A stretch of DNA of 64,000 nucleotides, from contig OX638368.1 in assembly GCA_951812925.1 (NCBI GenBank), forward strand, positions 12,169,994 to 12,233,993, given 5' to 3'. How positions within the stretch are numbered: the stretch's first letter is position 1; each line of letters starts with the position of its first letter. A program made the translations under genes and the position numbers. Below, in pieces: positions 11,385 to 23,720 of this stretch. Origin of the DNA: Calliopum simillimum. Lineage: Eukaryota; Arthropoda; Insecta; Diptera; Lauxaniidae. The notes below the pieces were generated by a model, which saw nothing but the letters and a program-made list of their open reading frames with translations, ran no database searches and had not been told where the DNA came from.

Positions 11385-12225
11385 CGTCAGGTATAGAAAA
11401 GTATAAATATTCTTGATTAACGTCATCTCCTGAGTCGATATAGCCATGTGCCTCCGTCAGAAAATAATTGTTACGTTAAAACAATGCATGATAATTCGAT
11501 GAAATTCTGTACTCAAAGTTAGTCGTTAAAATTTGTTAGAGAAATTAAAAAATTTGTGAAATCTGATATCGGACACTCATACCGTCTGTATAAAAAAGCC
11601 ATTTAAAATGGAATTTAAAAACGTAATTAACAAAATCTCACACTGGTGATAATCAGTACAAGCTCTAGTTAAAAACTAGGTTAAGAGGGAAAAGAGAGAC
11701 AAGAGGCCCTCAAGGGGTACCCCTCGTACAAACAACATCTTCAAAATATCACACTGAAAGCATTATTTGAGATAATGCAAACAAATTTTACACAAACAAA
11801 TGATATGGTTTGTGCAAACTCTGAACAATAACTAGGAAAATTTTGGATAGAGATCGTAGTACCTCCACAAAAACAAAATCTTTAAAACGCTTCAACGCTA
11901 ATCGAATCATTCCGATTTTAAGACTCACATGCAAACTAAATAATATTGAGAACGAAATAAGCTGCTGGTAGAGCGCATCCTAGATATGAAATTGCATTGC
12001 AACAGGATGCCATGAGTCAATGATTGAAAGAGATATTAGATTTACCGTACTCTACACGGTTGTGATAAACTTGTGTCCAAACGTAAAATTTAGAATATTT
12101 TAAACTTCATAGTATTGTATGAAAAATACGTAGATAAAATTCAAAAATGAAAGGCGTATAGGGTAATTATTTTTGGCCATTTCAAAGATAAGACCCTTAC
12201 TAATTAGGCTTTGTTTTGACGGAAA
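11385..12225 (-). repeat. Dispersed 'GCCACGCCC / GGTGTAGGG' repeat, decayed copy
   Basis: In reverse orientation it follows the order of the family at 58,480-59,285: GGTATAGAAAAGTATAAATATTCTTGAT, CACCTC-like CATCTCCTGAGTCGATATAGCC, two blocks with TAGTACCTCC, and an end block GTATAGGGTAATTATTTTTGGCCATT then AAGACCCTTACTAATTAGG. The central part has diverged strongly. Confidence 0.65.
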
Positions 12226-12229
12226 GTTT

Positions 12230-13670
12230 AGTAATGGGGTTGAATCGATCACATTAAGTTGAAAAAATTATCGATTGTTATGGCACATAATGTGTATGGA
12301 CTCATATAACATTTGTATCGTATAGATTCAGAGGTGATATATTCTATTTTTCAAATGATATGAGCGAAATTTTCTAAGACTATCAATTCCGACATCCAAT
12401 AAAGCACTTTTTTGAACTGCAATAACTCGAATGGCACTGAATATGTATGGTTATTTCGAAAACCTACTTTAGTAGGTCATAGCTAATTTTTAATGGCTTC
12501 ATTTTTAATGCGTAAAAGCATATCAAAAACCTTTTTTGTAGCCAAATGCCTTGCTAATATCTACATTCACTTAAGCGTAATTTGTAAATGCAAATTTTAA
12601 GCATTTCTACCACAGTAAAATAACAATAGTTACTTAATAATGCTCGATTCCCACCCATACTTTATACAACAACTTAACTTTTAACTTTTTCTCCCACAAG
12701 AATTCAACGGCAAACAACAGCAAAAAAACTTAAATACCAAACGCTATTACGTCAGGTGATTTAAGCGCTGCCATTAAAAAAGCATAAGTGCAGACCTTCA
12801 ATTATGACACACTACTCGTACCCATCAAGTACCTACTTAAATGAAAACTTCTTCTAAAAAAGTTTGAACTTTAATCCAATGCTATGCTGTTAAGCTATTT
12901 AGGCCATTTACCGCACTTATCTAATTCACAAGTTTTCACATCTGTGGCAATCGATTTTCTTGTAGAAATTTTTTTTTTAGAAAATTTTATATCCCATACA
13001 TCCTGAAAGCGAAAACAACAACAACAACAGCAATGTTTGTAACAAGCAAAACCCCTTTGGTAGAAATGCTAAAATCTAACAACAACGGCAGCAATAACAG
13101 CAACAACAGCATTGGTAACAAATGCACAAACGCTGTTTTTTATAGAGAGTCGTTTATTCGTTACAACCAGGCGATATCTAATAAACCATAAAAGCGTTAA
13201 ATTCGAAAATCAATATAGTTACACTGGAGTGCAAAAGCAGCAGCAAGGCAGCACTGGCTGCTTTTGCTGCTTAAAACGGCAAGAGGCTGTAGCGCGGTGC
13301 GCGGGATGTGCTGGCAAATTATGCCACAGAGCCTTCCTCTACTCTCTAAAGTGAAAGAAGGCGCTTGAACTCATGACGCGCATACCGTCCTTAATGAAGG
13401 ACGACAACGTCGACAAGAGTTGGCTGTTAAAACATTTTCCAATTTGCTGTATTATTTCAAGAGTGTCGTTAATTTTTCTTTATAGAGTGAAAAGATATTT
13501 TCCTTTTATTTTATATTTTTATTTTATTTTTTTGTTTCTGTTCACATGGGTATAGAAGCTGAAAGGAAAGGCTTGGATGTTGAGTATTTCTATGTTAGCT
13601 GATGCATTTGAAAGGATTTTATTCTTTTTTTGAACTTGTATTAAAGCGTTATTTGTTTTTCTAATGAGTT
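12230..13670. other. Intergenic DNA with CAA/CAG tracts, no gene recognised
   Basis: AACAACAACAACAACAGCAA (13,014-13,032) and AGCAACAACAGCA (13,100-13,112) are microsatellites. An 80-codon open frame beginning in this area is Cys- and Gln-rich by composition only and matches no family I know. Confidence 0.5.
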
Positions 13671-13789
13671 AAAGATGTATATGTTACTACACAGGGTGTA
13701 ATTGAATTAAAATAAATTAGCATAGATAGATATGAGGATAGTCTCTGGAGTACCTAACAAAGAAAACAAAAGCATTCCGAATCTGCAAC

Positions 13790-14790
13790 CATTTTTTTCT
13801 ACCAGGTCTGTGAACCGAGTTATCCTTGCATTAAAGTGCCAGAACACGTTTTTTTAGACCTATGGCGTACATCCGGGAAGTAGTGTTGTTTAGTTTTGCA
13901 AACGTCATCGAAAAGACCTGATCTTCATCTTTAAACCATAACTTAAACTTTCTTAGATATCATCCATTGAAGTGAAGGTTTCCTAATTTAATATAGTCGT
14001 TAACAGTGATTTGCAATATATCTATTTATAAATAGGCAAACGAAATCGGTTCAGTCCCTGTTTCTATACCTAAATCTCAACCGATTTGCTTGATTTTTGT
14101 TTTGTTCGGAAGATTGTGAGGAGGAGCAGTGCATAGGGTTATACTTTTTTGGAAGTGGGCGGTGCCACTCTCCTTAATGGCAAAAACGCTCTCACGGCTA
14201 AACCACTGCATCGATTTTTACGAAATTTGGTGTAGAGATAGAGTAACCACTAAGCAGGGGCGGTACCACGCCCCAAAATGGAAAAAATTCTCACGGCTAA
14301 GCCACTGCATCGATTTTTACGAAATTTGGTGTGAAGATGGGGTTGGCACTAAGGAACAATAAAATGACCATTATGTTTTTAGTGGGCGCTTCCCCGCCCC
14401 TTAATGGATTTTTATGAAATTTGGTATGGAGATAGAGTTAGCACTAAGGAACAATAAAGTGACCATTATGTTCTTCAGCCGGCGGTGCTACGCCCCTAAA
14501 TTGAAAAAACGCTCTTATGTCTAAACCACTGCATCGATTTGTTTGAGGGGGTTAACACTAAAGACACTATTAAGTCGAACTAAAGCGTTCGAATGTCGGC
14601 CACAAGGCGAACACTAGTTTACTTAAATAGATGATATCTTGGAAAATACTTATCGAACTGGAAAAGTTATATGTATTTTTTGAGGAAGAAGATCAGAACT
14701 ATTTAATGCCGTTAGTTACACTACTTCCTGGATGTACGCCATATATGTATCTGCACCAATGTCAATTCACATATTTCTTATTATAGACAT
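13790..14790. mobile_element. Palindromic element with an internal tandem array
   Basis: The left arm (about 13,800-13,975) contains ATGGCGTACATCCGGGAAGTAGTG and AGATATCATCCATTGAAGT. The right arm (about 14,620-14,746) contains the inverted forms AGATGATATCTTGG and CACTACTTCCTGGATGTACGCCAT. The interior (14,100-14,545) is a four-unit tandem array of about 115-120 bp with GTGGGCGGTGCCAC, CGGCTAAACCACTGCATCG and TTTTTACGAAATTTGGTGT. Related arms occur at 19,960-20,165, 45,630-45,720 and 46,390-46,570. Confidence 0.6.
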
Positions 14791-14943
14791 ATTGTACCTT
14801 TACGATGTAGTATAATTATAATCTTTAAAAGCTTTAAGCTCGAAATTTTTTGATTTTTGTCATATGAGGGTCTTGCAGAAAATCAGCGACATATTTCGTC
14901 CAAGTGTAATCTTGATACATGATTTTGTCGCATAGATTCTACA

Positions 14944-15024
14944 AGAATCGTCGTAGGGCACGGGCACGTAGGGCACGGGCACGTAGGGCACGGGCACGTA
15001 GGGCACGGGCACGTAGGGCACGCC
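14944..15024 (+). repeat. Minisatellite, 15-bp unit
   Basis: About five near-identical units of GTAGGGCACGGGCAC lie in tandem. Because 15 is a multiple of three, it yields an Arg/Ala-rich open frame that is an artefact of the repeat. The G+C content is far above the surrounding sequence. About 50 bp downstream, GACGTGCCCATGCCCTTCG is an imperfect inverted echo of the unit. Confidence 0.85.
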
Positions 15025-15179
15025 AAATTTCTAGGCAAGCGGAGAGAAGTGGTGCTTTCATTTCCCCCCGTTTTTCTACAAATTTGACGTGCCCATGCCC
15101 TTCGTGTGAGTTTGCACTACCAGATTCATCTTTTTTTAATATCTTTTCTGCTGAAGCTTAAAATAGTTTTCACCTTAAC

Positions 15180-17980
15180 ATGTCTTGATTGACCTTTTGG
15201 TCTATAGCACGATACCAAATACCTCATTCTCTGTATAATGTACCAGCAAAGCAATAGAAACATAGGTAATGAAGCGAACTTAAGAATAGAAAAAAAGAAT
15301 GTCATTTCGCAAAACAATACACCCTGTAAACTTTGACTTTGTGCATATGTATATGACCGTGTATATGTGTGGGTCTTGCTGAATGTCACTAATTGTGTCA
15401 AGGAGTTTATTTGCGCCATTTAGTACCTCAGTGTTGTACAAATAAGTAGTAGATATGTATAAAAAAGCTGCAAATATAAACAGAAAATGAAAAAATACCA
15501 AGAAAAATCATAAAATGAGCAGGTGCAAGGATAAGCAGCACTGCACAGTGAGAATATTTTGGCACAAAACAAAAATACAACTTTTGACTACTATTTTTCA
15601 AAGATGTTATGGTGCATGTTTCACTAAGAAGAGTTCATTAGTATTGTACCTTTCCTAAAATGTAATATTTTTGTTTTTAGAAAAAAAATTAAAAGTCAAA
15701 AGCACCCCAGCTTACCCTATTTATGTACAATATTCCCATTAATGCCGTTGTTTTTGCAGTTTTTATTGAAATATGTATAGAAATATAGAAATTTATTTTT
15801 GATCCAATGAAAAAATTTTCTGAATAACATAAATGGTTCAATAGACAAAATCGCTCTATAAAATGCAGCGGTTGCAATTTTCTTCCAAAAAAGCCAAGCA
15901 AGCTCGATCTGATTCCGTTATCTAACTGTTAAAAAGTGGAAGCTGATAATGTACTCTCTCAATTAAGGTGAGAAAATCTTGCGTTGTTCTGCATCCACTG
16001 TAGAAGGTTTTAAATTTTCTGACAAAGCTCACGATAATTGCAATGTCGATATATTCTCCAAACATATGAACGTAGCCCTTATTTCAAGTCGTTATATTAA
16101 GCCAATCTGTTGTATTTGGTAGAGTACCTCTGTGAACAAAGTTATAAATATTTTGACAAAGATGACGGAAATTTCAAAATAAGCGCCAATTTATCGACAT
16201 ACTTCATACTAAGCTCCATAACGTTGCTTATATACAAATAATCATTCGTACTTAATTTGCATGCCGATATCTCTTATGCACATGAATTGACTTTGTGATT
16301 CGTAATAACTTTTTCGCTGCTTAACTTGTCACTTTGTGTTAATTTTCTGATGTTTGCTGTATGGTTCAGTAATTTGAATTTGGTTATTACTTCTAGTGGC
16401 TCATTTTTACCATATAATAACAGCTTCAAGCTTGCAAAATTTCATTGTCATACAAGTGCTCTTTCTATTTTTCTTCTCAAACAATTGTATAGAATTATCC
16501 CACTGTGCACCGCACAATCAAAACAATAGCAACAATACATAAAAAAAAACAGAACCCAACAGTTGTTTGACTGTATTTAATATTTAATGATTTGTTTATT
16601 TGTCTCAACAGGATTTATAAAAATAACACTTAAGTGTGTAAAATAATGAAGTTGTTTTTTATCCTGGCTCTTGTCATTGTTATTATTGTGATATTTTTAG
16701 CATATTTTTTGTTGATTTTTTTTCCTTTTTTTTGTTTTCATTGGCAAGGAATATTATAAGTATAACAAATAAAGTAAATTATAATTTCATCAACATTTTT
16801 GTTTAGTCTCTTGTGACATTCAATTGATTAATCCAGAGCTTAAGTGGTTTTATTATAAGACATAAGATAATTTGTCTCTTTTTCGAATTATTCTTTAAAT
16901 ATTAAAAAACTGACATTCAACATGTTTCGCATAAAAAAAGCATGTCACTTTAAAACCATATAGTCCAAATTGTCCCCAATAAAAAAAATGGTGCCAAACT
17001 GAAGCAAATGTTGATTTCTTTATTGGCTTCTAAATTATTTGCAGTTGATTGCCTAAGTCAATTTTAAGTATTTCAATTTTACGCATATTTCTTTTCAACT
17101 AAGCCTATTTATTGAATCGCATAGAAAAATTCGTCATATGACACATGTACATTTTTTGAAAAAAAATAATTTTATAATTCTGTCTGGCAATAAGTAAATC
17201 TTTTCGTAAAAAAGAAAACAAAACAACAAATTGAACAAATGTTCAGCACATGTTGACCTTTTACAAAATATATAATTACTTAGCAAAACAGCAAGTAAAA
17301 CATAGAAGAAGAATGTATTATGAAAATAAATTTGCTAACATAGGATGGGCCAACTGCTGGCTTATGTTTTTGGTAAAAAGTTATTTTGATATTGATAGCT
17401 TTGTTTTTGATTAGCTATTTCTGTCCAGATATTAAGCCTGTCATCAGACTTGTGACAAAATTTGTAAGTTGTTTTATTAATATTTAGTTCGAAATTTGCA
17501 CCAAATTCAAATTTTCTCGAATATGTTTAACTCGTATGGATCTTATTTGAATTTCCTTTCAAAATTATACTATATTTACACTTACATTTTAATGTCTCTT
17601 GCGAAAAATAGAATGATATATCTCACGAAAACTAGGTTGTCATTAATTCTTGCGGCCAAAAATACGACATTTCACTCTACTTTTGACTAGGTTTCATGTC
17701 GAAATTCAGGACGTTTCGGATTTTTTGTTGAAAATGAGGTCATTTCGATGGTATTATAATTCATTATGTATTCATTCAGTATGAAACATCGTACATTCCG
17801 TCAAAAAATATGGAACATCCAAATTTTCATTAAAAATTATAAAACGTCCTAATTTTCTTCAGAGGCATCCTACTTTTCGACGAAACGTCCTACTTTTCGC
17901 CAAATTTGTATTATTTCCTAGTTTTCGTAAGACAAATGCTACGTCTTGTATGTGGCATCAATATGTTTAAAAAGGTTTTT
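15180..17980. other. Intergenic A+T-rich DNA, no gene recognised
   Basis: Many short open frames, none resembling a protein. Around 17,690-17,930 there is a degenerate tandem theme of ACGTCC/TTTTCG (GGACGTTTCGG, CATCGTACATTCCG, ACGTCCTAATTTTC, ACGTCCTACTTTTCG) with a loose spacing of about 30-50 bp. Confidence 0.5.
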
Positions 17981-17984
17981 ATAT

Positions 17985-18425
17985 AACAAGATTATTTATT
18001 CCATAAGGTTCCTTATTTGATTTTACGTTGAGATGGTAACCTTGTTGGATCTTATGTTAAAAATAATATTTATTTCTTTTTTCAATCAAATAGGTATCTT
18101 ATTCGATTATTTTGTTCTTAAGTTACAATACTTTATTCGATTTTCCATACAAAAAAAAGTACTTTATTCGCTGATGTGCTAAAAAAAAAATACTTAATTC
18201 GATTTTACAATTTTGATTTCAGAAAGGTGACTGATTTGGTTTCACGTTCGAAAAAGTACCTTATTCAAAAAAGTATTTATATTTTTTTTTCGATTTAAGA
18301 AGTTACATTATTCGATATTCGTTTCATTTCATTATTTGGTTTTCCATACACAAAAGAAACAAAAATTACTTTAATCCCTATGAGAAGATACCTTATTCAA
18401 TTTTGATTTCATCAAAGTATAAGTA
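17985..18425. repeat. Diffuse tandem repeat built on CTTATTCGATTTT
   Basis: Loose units of roughly 35-45 bp share (A)CCTTATTCGATTTT and AAAAAAGTAC. The same theme resumes at 19,260-19,690, so the two stretches appear to have been one array, split by the elements at 18,435-18,914 and 19,060-19,255. Confidence 0.5.
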
Positions 18426-18434
18426 CATATATAA

Positions 18435-18914
18435 AGTTTTTACATATACTTATGAATGGGGGAATATATTTTGGCTGGGTTGTCTATCAAAATGTGGCCG
18501 CTAGTATTTTCAAGTTGCGATAACTTATGAACCGTGGGACGCACAAGGAAAAGTGTCCGAATCTTTTTTATGAAGAGTCATATGTTCTACAAGTATTTTT
18601 TATTATATGTATTGTAAAACAAAATTTACCTTTTAGGAGTTATTTAATAAAAACTGTTTTTTTGTTTTTCGGTTTGTTTATTGCGTAAAAAAATTCCGTT
18701 TTTAATAAATAATTCTTAAACGGTAAATTTCTTCTTAATTTTATAATGAAAATTACTTGTAGAGCATATAACTCCTCATAAAAAAGATTCCAGCACTTTT
18801 CCTCGTGGGACCCACGGTTCATAAGTTATCGCAACTTGAAAATAGTAGCGGCCACATATTGATAGGCAACCCGGCCAAAATATATTCCCCAATTCATAAG
18901 TATATGTAAAAACT
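18435..18914. mobile_element. Near-perfect foldback element, about 480 bp
   Basis: The ends are AGTTTTTACATATACTTATG and its exact reverse complement. Inside, the arms match block by block: AATATATTTTGGCTGGGTTG / CAACCCGGCCAAAATATATT and GTTGCGATAACTTATGAACCG / CGGTTCATAAGTTATCGCAAC. The centre is near 18,670. There is no open frame of note; the RNA of either strand would fold into a long hairpin. Confidence 0.8.
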
Positions 18915-19059
18915 AGATTTTAACTAAAAACTCGATACATACGTTTTTTTACTGCCAGATCTCGTACTATAATAATGTGCCTTATGAGACTATGTGTTCA
19001 CTAAAGTTCCATATCTGCACAGTAAAAGTTTTAGTTTATTTTTTATACCAAAAAGGATT

Positions 19060-19255
19060 TACATAGAACAATGACAAAAAAGGTATTAATTTTAAACTAT
19101 TTTGGAATTAATTTTAAACTATTTTGGAATTAATTTTAAAATTTTTTGGAATAAATTTCAAGTTTTTTGATGAAATTTTAAATTTTATACCAAAATAGTT
19201 TAAAATCAATCCTAAAGAGTATCAAAAGAATAAAGAGTAAACTATCAGTTTTTAC
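19060..19255. repeat. Dispersed repeat, second copy of 7,935-8,110
   Basis: AGAACAATGACAAAAAAGGTATTAATTTTAAACTATTTTGGAAT with repeated TTTTGGAAT units and an end block CCAAAATAGTTTAAAATCAAT matches the copy nested at 7,935-8,110. TATTAATTTTAAACTATTTTGG at the start and CCAAAATAGTTTAAAATCAAT near the end are mutually inverted, so it is a small palindrome. Confidence 0.6.
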
Positions 19256-19259
19256 TGAG

Positions 19260-19690
19260 TGTTAATCGTATTTATTCATTTCGATTCAAAAAGGTACCTT
19301 ATCTGATTTTTGTTTCATTTCATTATTTGGTTTTCCTTACACAATAGAAACAAAAAAGATAAGTTTTTCGAATTTGATTTCATTAAAGTACTCTATTTGG
19401 CTTTTCTTATAAAGATAACCTAAAAGGTCTTTCATTCTAAGACGATCCTTAATTTTTTTCTCGATAAAATGTATATCTAGCTTATACCCGCCTATGTTCC
19501 AAATGGTGTTTATTGCACATTGCATTTTTAATGGGACCTTAGTCGGTGTTCTGTTTTTGTATTCGACAAGATTTCCTTCTCAAAAATTTTACCTTATTTG
19601 GATTTATGCTGAAAAAGTTACTACGAGAGTTGATATTTACTATATTCTCTTCTGATTCAAAAATTTTCGTAGTTTAATTTTGACTTCAAA
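19260..19690. repeat. Continuation of the CTTATTCGATTTT array
   Basis: Units such as AAAAAGGTACCTTATCTGATTTT and AAAGTACTCTATTTGGCTTTT resemble 17,985-18,425. Confidence 0.45.
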
Positions 19691-19959
19691 AAGGTACCGT
19701 GAAGCGAGGTGACTTTGGCCACCGAGGATGACTAGGAAAAAAAGATTGAAATCTAAATATTATCGTCTCAAAAACTATTTATCGATTTGTATTAGGCCAA
19801 TAGTGTCAGTAATAGCTTTTAGAGTCTATTTTCTATACTTGATTTGAGCGCAAAATTTCAGTTATATTGTTTTATTTTTCAAAATTGTCTTATATCGCAT
19901 TTTTTAACGTTCACTTATAAGGCGTAATTTAAGTGATATCACTATCACTATTTTTTAAA

Positions 19960-20170
19960 TTTTCTTACTTAATCAATTGACTTTGATGGATGTATTAGCC
20001 TGAAGAGGACTATATTAAATTTTTACAGATCTACTTTAATAGATGATATCTAAGTAAGCAATGATACGATTGGAAAATTCAAAGTTATGGCTTAAAGAAG
20101 ATCATCGCTATTTGATGCCGTTGGCAAGAGTGAAAAACACTACTTTCAGTATGTACGCCATATGTCTGAA
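19960..20170. repeat. Arm of the 13.8-14.8 kb palindromic element
   Basis: CTACTTTAATAGATGATATCTAAGTAAGCAATGATACGATTGGAAAA, then AGAAGATCATCGCTATTTGATGCCGTTGG and TGTACGCCATATGTCTG, parallels the right arm at 14,620-14,746. Only one arm is present; the ORF across it is a shadow. Confidence 0.5.
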
Positions 20171-20339
20171 AAAGCGTGTTCTGCACTTAACTCGGAACAC
20201 AGACCTCATTGAAAAAACGGTTGCCAAATTCAGAATCAGCGATCATAAACTAGACAAAAAAAGTTATCGAGATCCGATTCAAAATTGTTTTCCCTCAAAT
20301 TGTTGCACTGTGTTATCATTGAATTTTTAACTCGTTTTT

Positions 20340-21780
20340 GTGGATTTTTAAGTTTTGTTAAGCTTTTAAAATCAATACTGTTAATTGATGTGATATTAAT
20401 ACAAATAAGTAAAACATACCAAAGGCTGAAACCCAATTTATCAAAAAAATTTTAATTTTATTTTAGACTCGCCCATTAACACATCCCATCATCTAAACCG
20501 ATTGCCTTTACAAATATACCAAAATGTTGAGGGAACTTAAATTAACAAAACTTGATACTGTGATTTTGCTTCGTTAAACGTTTACATAGAATTATAAAAC
20601 CAAAGAAAAAACTTTTTGACCCAAAGTCACACCAACCCGGAGGTGAGATTGAACCACTTACAAAAATATTAATTTTAAAATTACTGTAATTACTTACTTT
20701 GAAAAGTTGTAATACATGACATTAGAACTTTAACCCCTGCGAAATCAAATTATGGATGTTTTTAAAAGTATGAGCTCACGAATTTGAATATTTAGTTATT
20801 TTGGTACAAAGTCATCCCGGTTTATGGTAAATATCTTATTCGATTTTCCTCAATAAATCAGTGGTGCAAAAAATCAATAAGACACATTTAATGTTATCAA
20901 AATTTTTGGCCCTATGTGTATTTTTTTATCCTGAAGAGCCAATTTTAACAATCTTTAGCAAGTAAAAAAAAATTTTTTGTATCACTGAATAATGCAAAAA
21001 CTGTCTTCACTTTAAGTTTTGAAAAAGTTTTCACCATAACTTTTAGCCAATTTGAATAAAGAAATAAAAAAACACAATATGCAAAAAAAAAAAACGAAAA
21101 AAAAATGAATTAAGTCAATTCCATGCGTAAAGTTGGCAACCATCCAACCAACGCCTTCAGCTGTGGTCACATACAATTTCTCTTTGACACTCAAATACAG
21201 TCAAAAGATACACAGATACAGATAAGGGACTAAACTTGGCAAAAAATAACCGATAACTTTATTTGCAACAGCAGCAACAACTAACACAGTAGCATATTTC
21301 AAATATTGTAACTTAATTTAAGTCGTAACAAATGGAAGATGGCAGCCAGGCAAAGCTACAAACAGACACAATTGCATATTTGAACGTAACCGAATAAACT
21401 GTCACAGGCCCATAAAATCAAATAAAAAAGAAGAAGAGGAAAATATGTAGAAACGCACTCACTTGCTGTCAATTTTTGCCAAACTTGGCGCTTAATTTTG
21501 AAATTGTTATGAATATTCACTTTACCAAATAAATATTCGTTTCGCCTTTATTGTTTTGTGTGCGAGTGCACGCTACACTGAAGGATGGTGGTATATTAGT
21601 TTAGAGAGTGAGCTTGTAGGAATTACTGATAAGCTTTGGTTTGCGGGTGTTTTGTTTTGTTATCAATAGTGATTGAACCTTAGTCTTGGTCTTGAAAAAA
21701 TTTCTAAAGATTTTCGAGTATTCAAAATTTTCAAACCAAATCTCATCCATGTCCGTTAAATATTTTCAGCGATATGATAT
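20340..21780. other. Intergenic DNA, no gene recognised
   Basis: A+T-rich with no coding pattern. A fragment of the TCTTGG family (AGTCTTGGTCTTGAAAAAATTTCTAAAGATT) lies at 21,681-21,730, preceded by AATAGTGATTG, close to that family's terminus. Confidence 0.5.
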
Positions 21781-22300
21781 CATTTTTTTGGAAACACGAA
21801 AAACTAAACTAAAATGTCGTAAAAGGTCATAAAAAGCCTAGAAACACGAACATTTTTTTTTTTTTTTAATTTTTGGTTCCGGCATCCGAGGAACTCCTTT
21901 GTGAGCAAAAATTTTTTTACCTAAAATTTCGTAAAAAATCATGAAGCAGGTAGGAAAAACGAAAAAAAATTTTTTTTTTAATTTTTGGTTCCGACATCCT
22001 AGGGGATAGCGTAGAAAAAACGAAAAAAAAAAAAATTTTAAATTTTCGGTTCCGGCATCCTAAAGGGACCCTTAGGTGAAAACATATATTTTACACTAAA
22101 ATGTTGCAAGAAGTCATGAAACGCTAAGAAAACATCCTTAGGTGAACAAAAAAAAACGAATTATGCAGAAGCACGCGCCGTTCCCAAAAACTTATAAATA
22201 TAAATTTTCACGGTGATCGGTCCAGCCGTTTGGGAGTCTATAGAGAACATACAGACATACAGACGTACAAACATTATTTTTTTTATAGGTAGGTACATAT
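21780..22300 (+). repeat. Tandem units of about 125 bp plus 3'-end-like tail
   Basis: Three imperfect units share AATTTTTGGTTCC(G)GCATCC (near 21,870, 21,980 and 22,040) and AAAATG/TTCGTAAAA…TCATGAA. They are followed by ATCGGTCCAGCCGTTTGGGAGTCTAT and ACATACAGACATACAGACG, a string that in other insects, as I recall, closes dispersed repeats. No reading frame of interest. Confidence 0.5.
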
Positions 22301-22939
22301 GATTTTTCGAAATGCATAGCCCAAGATAATGTAGCTGCTTATATCCTTTCTATCTTACAGAATGACAAGTCAGTGTCTATCCAACATTTAGTCCATTTAC
22401 ATGATCAACATTCTAGCGGTAATTTTTGCAATAATATCAAACGAAAATGTTTCATGCTACCTTGAGGATTTCATTCCTATGTGAACTATTCATAATCTTT
22501 TTTTGCTCTCCATTTTGCTAACGCTCCTACCTAGATGTTGACCATGGGTAACGCAACTTTTCCACCGAAGATTTTTGAGTTGATTTACGGTTGTTTCGAA
22601 ACTTTGTTCTAAATCCCGTTATAAATCACGTGATACAAAAATTAGTCTAAATCTGACGAGAACTATTTAAAGTCCATATATAAATCTCAAAAGGGCTTCC
22701 GATTTTAGCTATTTTGGAACAGGTGGCACTTTGAAAATGGAAGAAAATATTAAGAAAAAAAAAACAACTTTCATTTTACCGCTTATGATATTTAGTGGCA
22801 AAAATAAATCTCTTTTGGCCGGTGTAAAAGGGTAGGATTTAACCACGAGATTTAAAAATTTCATTAAAACTTAATCTTCAGTAATAATATAGAAGGTCGG
22901 ATAAGAAGAAAAGTGAATTAGCAAAGTTTAAAGTATTGT

Positions 22940-23720
22940 AACTATTTTAACGTTACTAAAATGAAAGTAGAATCTGAAAAATTTCGTTACATTATGAAGA
23001 AGGTTCTTTATCGGAGAAGACAGTTTGAAAATGGTATGATCGATTCCGCTCTGGAAATTTTTCTGTAAAAGACGCATCTAAATCTGGTCAACCATGCACG
23101 GCAAAAATGGACAAAATTCTTGCAAAGGTGGAGGAATATCGACACATAAGCAATCGCGACATCGCTGAGTGAAAACAATCTTACTGACCACATTTTCGTA
23201 TGTAAATCTCTTCTGAAACGAAATGATGATAACTTATGATAATAATGAGCGAAAAAATCATGATTAAAACAAGTTGTGCCTGCCAAAACCGTCGGAAACC
23301 TGCAACTGACGCCAAGGAAGGTTTTGCTTAGTATTTGGTGAGATTTCAAAGGTCCTGTGTACTATGAGTTGTTTCCGCGTTGCCGAACGATTAATTCGGA
23401 ACTATACTGTCAACAATTAATAAGATTGAATGAATCGTTCAAAGAAAAATGAATGGAATTAGTCAACAGAAAGGGCGTCGTCACCACGACAACGCTAGAC
23501 CACATACTTCTTTGGTGATCCGCCAAAAACTTAAGGAACTAGGCTGGGAAGTTTTAATACATCCACCATACAGCCCAGACTTTGCACCTTCGGATGCTTT
23601 TCAGAAATTCCAATTCAGTCAAGAAGTCGAAAACTTTAAATATTTTGGCAACTTCTTGCTGCCTTTAGAGTCTATGGACATTATAGGTCCTGTTTTATTC
23701 TCTAGAATTGGATTTGTATA
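22940..23720 (+). pseudogene. Dead mariner transposase (mellifera-type)
   Basis: Translation in shifting frames gives recognisable blocks of a mariner transposase: near 22,961 an N-terminal MKVESEKFRY, then FRSGNFSVKD, a run including KMDKILAKVEEYRHISNRDI, later LSIWW, INSELYCQQL, ELVNRKGVV, and the catalytic-core block HDNARPHTS followed by LGWEVLIHPPYSPDFAPSD. HDNARPH contains the second catalytic Asp and PYSPDFAPSD the third; the first catalytic segment (around GDEKW) is missing. Frameshifts, stops and deletions occur throughout, and sequence after about 23,600 no longer matches. Terminal inverted repeats were not found. The motifs point to the mellifera subfamily from memory; the assignment to mariner is secure. 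Confidence 0.88.

Noticed and set aside
14919..15161. Arg/Ala-rich 80-codon open frame
   Set aside because: It is the 15-bp minisatellite read in frame, with no family resemblance.
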